From: Lepidurus packardi
Taxonomy: Eukaryota > Arthropoda > Branchiopoda > Notostraca > Triopsidae
DNA length: 64,000 nt
Assembly (NCBI GenBank): GCA_023053545.1
Contig: JAKZAN010000007.1
Coordinates: 3,472,001 to 3,536,000, forward strand
Reading direction: 5' to 3'
Part shown: positions 1 to 7,964 of the stretch, one piece after another
Layout of the letters: every line of letters starts with the position of its first letter
Position numbering within the stretch: the first letter of the stretch is position 1
Translations under genes and position numbers: made by a program
The notes under the pieces: model-generated
The model's input: the letters and a program-made list of their open reading frames with translations, nothing else
What the model was told of the DNA's origin: nothing
Database searches by the model: none

Positions 1-1348
1 AAGCATCGAAGAAGACGTTAACCAAATGTTCCTCAACAATGCGTTTGCGCAAGTACTGCCCTGTACTGCGTTGTCTGCCACTTCTCGGGCAAGCTGCATT
101 GCACATTCCCTGCAGCTTGTTGTACAAGATGGCATGAAAGCATCAGACGTAAGTAAAACAAATCGAATAACCTTTGTCCTCATTTTAGTCTTAACACTAC
201 GAATAGGCAACATTGCAAAATGCTGTACGCCTGGTCGCTCGTATTATTTCGTACATACGCAAAAGTACGATCGACAGCGAAATCCTTAGTACTGCAGTAG
301 GCTTCAGGATACCAATGCAGACCGTAACAAGATGGAGTTCTCAATACAACATGCTGGATAAATTTATTGAAGCAATCGACATGGACAAGGACCTACAAAA
401 CAAGCTTAATGCTTGTGCCAAGATTGGAAAAGTGTCGGCGTTCCAGATGAAAATGCTGAAAGAGCTTGTGATGCTCCTGGGGCCATTTAAGCTGGCTACC
501 GATGCCTTTCAGAAAGAGTTCGAGACCACAGGCCTTGTAATACCGGCTTACCTTGATATGATGAGCAAGACGTCGCTTGACAAAAGCGTCAATCCAGATG
601 CAACCATGGTTATTTACTGCAAAAATGTTGCTAGGGCTTTACATTGCTCCTTAGAACGTAGAATGCAAAACGTCCTTGACGACACGTTTTACGTTCTAGG
701 TAATGTATTTATCAACCGTATTTTGCGAAAATGTAATTTCTTTTCGTAGGAGCCATACTCGATCCACGGTTCAAAAAAAGCTGGATAAGTTTATCTGGAC
801 GTTCAGAAATAGCTATTCTGAGTCAAGTCAAGCAGGAACTCGAAATGCGATATCCCTTTCTATGTAAGAATCATAGGTGCTTATAAAACAAAATAATCTT
901 GATTTGTCTAACTTTTTCCCTATTAGCACAACAAGAATCCAGTGAGCCGTTGGCCGGGGCCAGTGACATATTGGAAGTGAAGGCAAACGTCATCCGTCCT
1001 CTCTTTAGTGCAGTGATCTCATCTCGTCCTTCTTTGCGCGGTACAGAAAAAGTCTACAGTGAACTAGAATCCTACCTCAGGGAACCTGTCTATGTAAGCC
1101 AAGAGGCCACACGAGATCCACAAGTGGACCTTTCTTTCAGCCCTCTGAACTATTGGGCAGTCAATGCTCATAGATTCCCTATTTTGTCAGAAGTTGCCAA
1201 AGACATTTTCGCGGTTCCTGCCTCCACGGCAAATATAGAGCGTATTTTTAGCACCGCTGCAGACATCCTCTCATGTAAAAGGAATAGAACTAAGCCTGAC
1301 TTGTTCTCCTCCCTTCTTTTTATAAAACGAAATGCTCATCTCGTTTAA
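1..1348 (+). CDS. hAT-family transposase, C-terminal part (spliced, cut by window edge)
   Basis: The reading frame runs through four exons with GT-AG introns: about 26-148, 207-699, 750-863 and 927-1348 (introns 149-206, 700-749, 864-926). Each join restores the frame. Recognisable parts are the RNase-H-fold core with a TRWSSQYNML stretch, the LDPRFK block after the second intron, and at the C-terminus the hAT dimerisation region, which reads NYWAVNAHRFPILS and then PASTANIERIFSTA, ending near a TAA at 1346-1348. These blocks are typical of ZBED-like/hAT transposases. The N-terminal BED finger and the left terminal inverted repeat would lie outside the window. I see no stop or frameshift in the visible part, so it may be a recent element or a domesticated gene. 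Three spliced introns are somewhat unusual for a mobile copy. Confidence 0.75.
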
Positions 1349-1884
1349 AATTTTAATTAACTAACAGTGCAATTAGCTTACTCAAGTGCAATTTGTCTTA
1401 ATCTAGTGCAGTTACGATCAATAAGTACCTGAAGTGAATTCAATAAAAGATTTGATTTTGTTTAGTAATTAAGTTTATTTGTCTAACAAGGAACCTGCTG
1501 GGAATATGATTCCCCTCTCCATTCCTTCACCACTGAAAAGAATAAATAAATATCTGGGGTGAGTAAAGGTCTACTTTAAGGTACTACTTTAAGATACTAA
1601 TACCGCTTCATTATTAAGACTGATGTTACTTCACTATCTGATGAAAATACGTTCTAGACAGATCTTTGTTTATTTCCAGTTAAGTTTCGCTGCATAATAT
1701 CTCTTAGAGGTAGTTTTTTTACTAACATTTTTGAAGTAGTGTTAATTATTGTTGTAAATAATAATGATGTGACCAGTACAAGATCGCTTTTGTCGAATAT
1801 TATGTATTTTAAAATTCCCGCTTTGGAATTCGTATATAACGATTTTCTATCGATATTTTTTCTTCGATTTAAAAATCGATATTT

Positions 1885-2047
1885 ATATCGGAACGTTATG
1901 GAACGAACGGAAATTTTTCGAAAATGCACCAGAACGGAACGGAAAGAAACAGTGAAAACTGCTAGAGGAACGGGAACGGAACGGCCAAAAATTGCAAAAG
2001 AACGTAATTATCGCCGTTCCGGCAAAAATGCCCGTTCCGAAACACTG
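1885..2047. repeat. Terminal region of a hAT-like/MITE element (right end at 2047)
   Basis: The stretch is rich in the words GGAACGG and CCGTTCCG. Read on the minus strand from 2047 it begins CAGTGTTTCGGAACGG, the CAGTG-type start usual for hAT inverted repeats. The matching left end was not found. Position 2048 is already hAT transposase coding sequence in frame, so this end abuts or interrupts the next element. The 1349-1884 stretch before it is AT-rich and shows nothing else I can identify. Confidence 0.4.
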
Positions 2048-3276
2048 ACGACAAGGGTGCCAATATGAGTGGAAAATTCAAAGGAGTGCAGGCAGCGATT
2101 CGGAAAGAATTGCCAGAAGCAGTTTACTGTGCTTGTCTGGCTCATGGTCTGAATACTGCAATTGTCCATTCTTGTGGTATAGCCAGTGTTTCAAACCTGT
2201 TAACCAAGGCGAATGAGGCCATCAGAATGACAAAGTCCTCTGCCAAGCGGCACAACATCTATAAAGAAGAACTGAAGAAATTGTCCCATTTTATTCCTGA
2301 TGATGACAATACCCTCGAAATACCATTGGCATGCGACACACGGTGGATTAGCCAGGCTGGTTGCCTTCAATCCCTGAAGGACAAGTTTGTCATCGTGGTG
2401 TCTGCACTGGAAGCAATATCAGATTTTGACGTGAAAGCAACGAGTGTACTGCATTCAATTCTTCAGTTCGACTTTATAGTACCCCTATTTGTTGTAGAGG
2501 ACGTTCTGGGTTACACTGTGAATCTGCACAAGACCCTTCAAAAAGTAAACGTGGATTTGGTAAATGCCGTAGACGACGCGGAAGCTGTTGTCCGTTGTTT
2601 GGAAGATATTCGCAACGAGGATTATTTCAGCTCGCTGTACATAAGCGCAAAGAAACTGGCAGCAGACGTCGATGTGGAGGAGAAAGTTCCTCGGATCACT
2701 AAACGGCAAATACACAGAGCAAATGCCGATTCCATGGATCCCAGGCAGCACTATTATCGGAACCTTTTCCTACCTTTCGTGGACAACATGATTGTCGAGC
2801 TGAAAGAGCAGCTGATACAGCCAAAGCCGCGTTTCCTTGCACAGTACCTTATACCTAGTCGTCTATCAAAGTGTTCTCGAGATTTAGAAAAAGACATATT
2901 TGCTGCCTTCACTTCAGATTGCGTTTATGATGAAAAGGAAATGAAGATCTGGAGATCGAAATGGAGCTCAACATCTGACCGTGAGAAACCAGCATCAGTA
3001 TGCGAAACACTTGCTGTGATGTCAAGAGATACATTCCCGAACATCTACACTGCTCTCTCAATTTTTGCAACAATGCCCGTGTCCGTAGCCACTGCTGAAC
3101 GTTCTTTCAGTACTCTGAAAAGACTGAAAACATGGCTGCGTAACACGATGGGTGAAAGTCGTTTGACAGGACTTGCATTGATGCATTTGCACAGGGACGT
3201 TAACATTGACATAGAGCAAGTACTGCGTGACTTTGATCCTTTGAATGACCGCCGGATCCTCCTTGCCTTAAACTAA
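2048..3276 (+). pseudogene. hAT transposase (DUF4371/ZNF862-like type), 5' truncated
   Basis: An uninterrupted frame of about 408 codons ends in TAA at 3274-3276. It begins mid-protein: the codons before the first ATG (2065) read D-D-K-G-A-N and continue MSGKFKGVQAAI, which is the core 'D-x-G-x-N-M-S-G' block of this transposase group. Further blocks are the zinc-ligand-like CLAHGLN, CDTRWIS, and near the C-terminus the dimerisation motif ATAERSFSTLKRLKTWLRNT. Everything upstream of the D block (BED finger and first part of the RNase-H fold) is missing, replaced by the CAGTG-ended repeat at 2047. An inactive fragment is the simplest reading. The remaining frame is clean, so the truncation may be recent. 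It differs clearly in sequence from the hAT protein at 1-1348. Confidence 0.7.
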
Positions 3277-3555
3277 TCATCTTCAACTTCAATGTTTTAT
3301 TGTTCTGCATATTAATTCGTCTGTGATTCACTTAACCTAATTACACTTAATTTATCATAAAGCTAACTGGTTGTGTCATGTATCACACATTGATTTCTGC
3401 CTGTGATTGTTAACCCAGTGATATTAAACTAACTTTTCAAGTACTTCGTTGTCGGTGTTTGAGTCATTTATAAGCATGCGTTTTAAGTTTAAATTACTTA
3501 TGGAGGAAGTGAACTAGGGGCGCCAAATCCTGAAAGTGCGTACCAAAAAAAAAAA

Positions 3556-3571
3556 CCTGGTTACGCCACTG
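3556..3571. repeat. Candidate right terminal inverted repeat of the second hAT element
   Basis: CCTGGTTACGCCACTG reads CAGTGGCGTAACCAGG on the other strand, a hAT-like terminus about 280 bp after the transposase stop. The left partner is absent, in line with the 5' truncation. The 3277-3555 stretch between stop and repeat is AT-rich non-coding sequence. Confidence 0.45.
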
Positions 3572-3587
3572 CATCCGGTCCATCTGT

Positions 3588-3983
3588 TTTGCCCGAACAT
3601 TCCCTCTGTTTATAATTTAGCCCATTCAGCAGATTCCACGCCAAACATGTATATAAACGCTTGTAGCGAGATAGATAGAGCTCCCCCGCTAGGGAGAAGG
3701 AGGGGGGGGGGGGGGGGGGAGGCTCAGTCGCTCTCAGTCTCTCGCTATCTGTTACGCTCCCTTTTTCTCTCTGCCCAGTTAGTATAAGTTATAGTTTTTC
3801 AATCTTGTTAAAACGTTTGTGACATATGGACGACCTAGTGAATTATTGACTTAGTGACACGACTTGTACCGACGAAAATATTGAATAAAGTTGTACGGGA
3901 TTTTACCGTTGAGCGAAAAAAGAACTCACAGCCTTCCGCCCAACCGCTCAAAACAATTTAATCGCCCAAAACAGTTTCCTACA
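3588..3983 (+). repeat. 5' LTR-like region of the glycoprotein-bearing retroelement (left edge approximate)
   Basis: The signals lie in the order expected of an LTR. There is a TATA box (TATATAAA, 3650-3657), a G run of 18 (3702-3719), and a polyadenylation signal AATAAA (3884-3889). The end is at ...CCTACA (3983), followed three bases later by a primer-binding site. The left edge is a guess: TGT at 3588 would pair with the terminal ACA. No full second copy of this LTR is present, so it cannot be fixed by comparison. Confidence 0.5.
3702..3719. repeat. Poly(G) run of 18 in the LTR
   Basis: An uninterrupted G run about 45 bp downstream of the LTR TATA box. Confidence 0.85.
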
Positions 3984-3986
3984 ATT

Positions 3987-4004
3987 TGGTGTCAGAAGTG
4001 GGAT
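3987..4004 (+). other. Retroelement primer-binding site
   Basis: TGGTGTCAGAAGTGGGAT starts with the TGG expected from pairing with a tRNA 3' CCA. It lies three bases after an ACA LTR end. The same 18 bases occur on the minus strand at 10355-10372 beside the Gypsy LTR, which supports the call. Confidence 0.7.
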
Positions 4005-4061
4005 TCGCGTTAAAATCCCGTAAGTAATCCAACACCGGCTCACACAGCGGCTCACACCGCC

Positions 4062-5783
4062 ATGACCCTTGACGTTTATCAAGTACCATCTTTCTCGAGT
4101 TGCAATCCCGCCCCTCTCCCAACAAATCAAATTACAGTAGACGTACTCATCATTCAACCAATGACTAACATTCCTACATCTTCTTTCATCTGTAGGGTAA
4201 ACTACATTGAGAGGATGAGCAGATGTGGCATGTACTCCCATACATCTGATGTATTGGGAGGTCTAACATCCCATGTGCAAATGCTTGGGAGAGACAAATG
4301 TATCTCTGCTATTATGACAAAATCCTTAGAAGTTGCTCCTGGTAAAGTTATAACTGGGCTTAGTGTGAACGCATCAATATCGTCGTCAATTACAATAGTT
4401 GGCAATTTATACCCTGACGGTTCATGCTTCGGTACTACTTATGTAGTAGGACCTACTGAATACACCAGCGTGGTTGTTACACGAGCTTACACTATTTTAC
4501 TTCTAGAGGTTCCCGCTACAGTAGCAGCGAATCGTCAAAGGATTACAGCTGGTGTATCATGTAGTGATACGGAGGGGTATTGTTATGATGCACTAGAGGG
4601 AGATATAGCATGGACTTCCACTGACCCAATTTCACTATGCTCCGGTAAAGCATGGCAAATTCTTTATAGAGGGCCAGCTGAGAAATTGACAACAGTAAGT
4701 CGAAATACTAACAAGACGTCTTATATTTGGACCGTAGTAACCGAATCATCTGCTTTTGCTGTAGTGGCTGGAGATAAATTTGAGTCGTGTAACCGGGTAG
4801 GCACTTCTGTTATCGGATCCTCGATCGTCGTAGTTGAGGGTGACCATGCTCTGTCATGGTGGCAACTAGGTCCGATTAATAGGGGTTTATCCTCTATTAA
4901 GGATGCCTTACTTGATGTTAAAAGCAGTGTCATCATGACGAGTATCACGTCGCACAATGAGATCCGAGCAGTTTGGGAGCAACTAGACAAGACTACATGC
5001 ATATCTTCTATTTCAGGAATACTGGATAAAATTACTAGGTCAAGAGAGTTACAATCCCCTGTTCTGTGGGACTCACAAGGGAATCATGTTCGTTACTTAA
5101 TAACAACAGGCGAAGCAATTACATCGTTAAATTGTCCCGTAGTTGTAGGGTACGTACCAGAGCTGGATAACTGCTATATCGACCTTCCTGTCATTGTTAA
5201 TAACAAGACGTATTTCATGATAGCTCATGAACGTAGACTTCGAAATTCATCAGTCCAAATCCATTGTAGCACCCCTGTCGTCCCTATATGGGAGTCCTCT
5301 GGTTACTGGTTCCGGTTGACCCCTAAATTAATGAGAGTTAAAGCTCCAATGGTACTAGGCGTAGGTTATCAGCGAGTCACTCCCTCAGATTCTGGGATAT
5401 TTACCCATTTTGGATTGTATGATCAGAACAAGATGAGAGATTTCATATCGTCATTAGATCAACCGCAATCACGATCTCCGTTAAGAAGTAGAGTGATATA
5501 TCAATCAGAAGATACTCCGTCTCACGAATACGAGTTTCCTTCAGTTCCCCAGATACCTTCCGGCTCGCTCGGCATCCTCACAACCACGGGACACATTTTG
5601 ATTTATGCTGCCCTGACGGGAGTTAGTGTATGCTTAATAGTGCTTCTCTACAAATGTAGGTCATCAATAATCCAACTGTTGATTAGCCTGAAAGCATGTA
5701 TGAAAGCAAAGGTGTCTCAAGGATCCTCGAACAACGTCTCAATTCCTCCCAAAACAGTTTCCTACACAGGCATTGAAATCTAG
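4062..5783 (+). CDS. Env-like endogenous viral glycoprotein, chuvirus (Jingchuvirales) type
   Basis: This is an open frame of 573 residues with no internal stop. It encodes an ectodomain with many cysteines and N-glycosylation sites, one C-terminal membrane segment (about residues 510-530) and a cytoplasmic tail of about 43 residues. The pattern in the second half (an NCYIDLPVIVNNKTYF block, then a conserved cysteine, then GYWF) resembles glycoproteins of arthropod chuviruses, which are known to be captured as env by insect LTR retroelements. No signal peptide is visible after the ATG at 4062. A splice donor (GTAAGT, 4020) and a polypyrimidine-AG acceptor (ending 4195) suggest env was made from a spliced message. 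In that case the first 44 codons would be intronic and the next ATG is 4215. There is no gag, protease, RT or integrase between leader and env. The last codons run through a 19-bp copy of the LTR end into flanking DNA. Family call is by pattern only. Confidence 0.6.
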   Translation: MTLDVYQVPSFSSCNPAPLPTNQITVDVLIIQPMTNIPTSSFICRVNYIERMSRCGMYSHTSDVLGGLTSHVQMLGRDKCISAIMTKSLEVAPGKVITGLSVNASISSSITIVGNLYPDGSCFGTTYVVGPTEYTSVVVTRAYTILLLEVPATVAANRQRITAGVSCSDTEGYCYDALEGDIAWTSTDPISLCSGKAWQILYRGPAEKLTTVSRNTNKTSYIWTVVTESSAFAVVAGDKFESCNRVGTSVIGSSIVVVEGDHALSWWQLGPINRGLSSIKDALLDVKSSVIMTSITSHNEIRAVWEQLDKTTCISSISGILDKITRSRELQSPVLWDSQGNHVRYLITTGEAITSLNCPVVVGYVPELDNCYIDLPVIVNNKTYFMIAHERRLRNSSVQIHCSTPVVPIWESSGYWFRLTPKLMRVKAPMVLGVGYQRVTPSDSGIFTHFGLYDQNKMRDFISSLDQPQSRSPLRSRVIYQSEDTPSHEYEFPSVPQIPSGSLGILTTTGHILIYAALTGVSVCLIVLLYKCRSSIIQLLISLKACMKAKVSQGSSNNVSIPPKTVSYTGIEI

Positions 5784-7230
5784 ACACATGGCACCTTTTC
5801 TTTTCTACATGTACCTTCAAATTGTTCTTCCTTGTAAAAACAGTTTTACAGTCTTCACATGCAAAGCCTTGAGATCCTTGGTCCACAGGAAGAATTTGAC
5901 TAGAGCTTTGTTTTTCTAGCTGAAGCTTACAGCGCTGGTTCTTAATGTGATTCTCCAAATTTTGATTTGTTTTAAACGTTGTTGCACATCCCGTGCACGA
6001 AAATTTTGCATGCCCTTGCTTATTATGGGAGTCTGCTCTGCCTAGCTTTGCACGAGGTGTTTTATTATCATTCGATGAAATGCCTTTTGTGACATTTCCT
6101 TCGTGCTCTCCATTTTTAGCGACAACAGCTTTAGGGACTGACAATCCCAACCTTGAGCCTGAATTTTCATGGGAGAACGACTCGCGAAGCCCTGAACTAG
6201 TGGCGGTACTACTATTTTGCATAGAACTGCATAAGTTAACTACAGGTGCTGCCACACTTGCAGCTTCAACTGGGTGATCGAAAATTTCTGATGCAGCTTC
6301 TACAAAATCAACAACGGGCAGAGTAGGCCTACAGCAATTCTCTGACAAAAGGACGGGAGATTGACTCGCACGCTCGCGCTCTAACAAAGGTACAAAATGA
6401 ATGGGATTCCAGTTAGGTGTAGGGACTAAACGTCCACTTTTTGACCTCGAGCACCCCCTGAAATCCCCAGTCCACATTATGCGGATAGTTTCCGGCGAAA
6501 CGACATCATTTGGTGAAAAAGTTTCGTTTAAAAGAAGCGCGGGATGAAGTCGCGCGAGGCTGCCATCCGCTTTCGGATAAACCGACTCCACGGCTATCTT
6601 ACAAACATTAGCCAAAGCTGGGAATGCAAGTATGCTCGAATATTCCAGATTCTTGGTCTGTTCCATGGAATAGAACTTCATACAGTCTTCCGTCGGTGGA
6701 ATACCTGTAGGGCACGCTGTGCCATCATCGCCCGTGAAGATAATACGGTCGAAACGGAATCCTGAGTACGTGTTAAGGGCAGTAATTTGTTTCTCGGAGA
6801 GGTATCCGGCTGACTCTCTGGAGTACAACTTATAATTAGTCGCCAACTCGACTACAACTCGGCAGCGCAACTCAACGGCCTTACTTTGGTTGCCGAACAA
6901 AGACAAAGAAGCGGAATTGAAGAAACAATTCCCATCTCCTTTGCTTTCCAAAGCTAAAACTCCGCTAAAACGTTCGGGCAAAGTTTGGCAAGCAGTTTGG
7001 TCAATTCTCAAACACCGAAATGACTGCACCCTTGCCACACGGTTTGGTAGAGGGTAGGCAATGAACTCTTTTTTTTTCGAGAAACATACTTGTCGAAATT
7101 TCTCAAAATGTTCATTAGAAATGTTTACGCGCTCTGTCGACGTGCTAACGTAGACCGATGCTGGCAAATTAGCTGCATGCTCAAGATCGCGAAGACAGCT
7201 TTCAAAAAACAGCGCCCTTGATGTATCCAT
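5683..7230 (-). CDS. OTU-domain cysteine protease with C-terminal C2H2 zinc fingers (3' end probably replaced)
   Basis: The open frame is 515 residues from ATG 7230. An OTU fold is indicated by KGDGNCFFNSASL (about residues 97-109), giving the catalytic Asp and Cys, and by WNPIHFVPLL near residue 280, giving the catalytic His. About 100 low-complexity residues follow, then two C2H2 fingers (starting FSCTGC and FACEDC) and the start of a third (RFQC). From codon ~488 on (below 5767) the frame runs antisense into the LTR remnant and glycoprotein gene, so the native C-terminus has been lost. OTU proteins cleave ubiquitin chains. Zinc-finger OTU proteins like this are common among mobile-element-borne genes in invertebrates, so it may be cargo of an unidentified element. 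All three catalytic residues are present, and a TATA box lies upstream. Confidence 0.6.
   Translation of the reverse strand: MDTSRALFFESCLRDLEHAANLPASVYVSTSTERVNISNEHFEKFRQVCFSKKKEFIAYPLPNRVARVQSFRCLRIDQTACQTLPERFSGVLALESKGDGNCFFNSASLSLFGNQSKAVELRCRVVVELATNYKLYSRESAGYLSEKQITALNTYSGFRFDRIIFTGDDGTACPTGIPPTEDCMKFYSMEQTKNLEYSSILAFPALANVCKIAVESVYPKADGSLARLHPALLLNETFSPNDVVSPETIRIMWTGDFRGCSRSKSGRLVPTPNWNPIHFVPLLERERASQSPVLLSENCCRPTLPVVDFVEAASEIFDHPVEAASVAAPVVNLCSSMQNSSTATSSGLRESFSHENSGSRLGLSVPKAVVAKNGEHEGNVTKGISSNDNKTPRAKLGRADSHNKQGHAKFSCTGCATTFKTNQNLENHIKNQRCKLQLEKQSSSQILPVDQGSQGFACEDCKTVFTRKNNLKVHVEKKRCHVSRFQCLCRKLFWEELRRCSRILETPLLSYMLSG
5748..5766 (+). repeat. 19-bp copy of the LTR 3' terminus at the end of the glycoprotein ORF
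   Basis: CCCAAAACAGTTTCCTACA is identical to 3965-3983, the last 19 bases of the 5' LTR. It is best read as a remnant of the 3' LTR after a deletion, marking the right edge of the retroelement at 5766. Confidence 0.5.
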
Positions 7231-7348
7231 ATTAAAAGGAAATGAAAAAGTTAATTTGTTAGAAGAAAAGAAACACAGGGAAACAAGGGAAACACAGAAT
7301 AAAATAAAAACAAACCTTACTCAAAAAATTAATCCAGGGTTAAGAGAA

Positions 7349-7445
7349 TAACTACACTAAATAAGTAATCCGGGGTTATGAAGAACTACAGAAAATAAGG
7401 AACTACACTAAACAAGAAACTACACTAAATAAGGAACTACACTTA
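7349..7445. repeat. 17-bp tandem repeat in the 5' leader of the OTU gene
   Basis: Four contiguous copies of about AACTACACTAAATAAGG lie at 7383-7445. An earlier copy at 7349-7365 is separated by a diverged 19-bp unit (TAATCCRGGGTTA-like) that itself occurs twice. The array falls between the TATA box and the ATG of the OTU frame. Confidence 0.7.
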
Positions 7446-7507
7446 TTGCCGACTAGTGAGCGAAAGAAAGTGAAGGACTGAAAGAAGAAAACGTTACATG
7501 CAGCGGC

Positions 7508-7517
7508 CTTATATAGT
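7508..7517 (-). promoter_or_regulatory. TATA box for the OTU gene
   Basis: On the minus strand the sequence reads CACACTATATAAGGCC, a strong TATA match about 280 bp upstream of the OTU start codon. No other gene starts nearby on this strand. Confidence 0.5.
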
Positions 7518-7659
7518 GTGCTGCGGTTTGCAATACCTCGCCTGAAGCCAAATAAGGATTTTGCGGGTCGCTTAGGCTCCTCCCCAAACATGTCTGAACC
7601 CGCTTATGCGAGAGTTGCTGCTTTTGGTAAACAAGGGAAGGGTCCGGTTAGCCCGTGCT

Positions 7660-7807
7660 ACCAGCGGTCGTGTATTGGTAAACACTCAGGACGTCCAACC
7701 CAGACCAGCGCCGCCTTCCCCCTCGAATATCAGTATCATGCCCCGATACCGACTGTCCTGCCCTCTAGGGACGGCGAGCGATACCGGGTCCAGGGCGAGC
7801 CGTCACA
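7660..7807 (-). repeat. 3' LTR of the Gypsy element (truncated)
   Basis: It matches 10418-10489 plus 13310-13385 over 148 bp with one difference (G at 7678 versus T in the other copy). The last 43 bases expected of the LTR, present at 10375-10417, are replaced by unrelated sequence to the left of 7660. Confidence 0.8.
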
Positions 7808-7964
7808 CTCGGCCTTTCCTGACCGACCTTGCCGCCCTCGGCAACTATATTAAACCATTCTCAAGGGGGAACAACAAATCATGAATCACAGGGTAACGAC
7901 AATTGCTTTGACATTTATGACGATAGCAGCCACTTGGAACAAGAAACGAAATGAAAGGAACTAA

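Noticed and set aside
1739-2068. 109-codon plus-strand open frame ahead of the second hAT transposase
   Set aside because: It reads through the GGAACGG-rich repeat, which keeps several frames open, and does not join the transposase in frame.
7518-7884. Overlapping plus-strand frames across the left Gypsy LTR
   Set aside because: They translate LTR sequence. The LTR itself is defined by comparison with the other copy.
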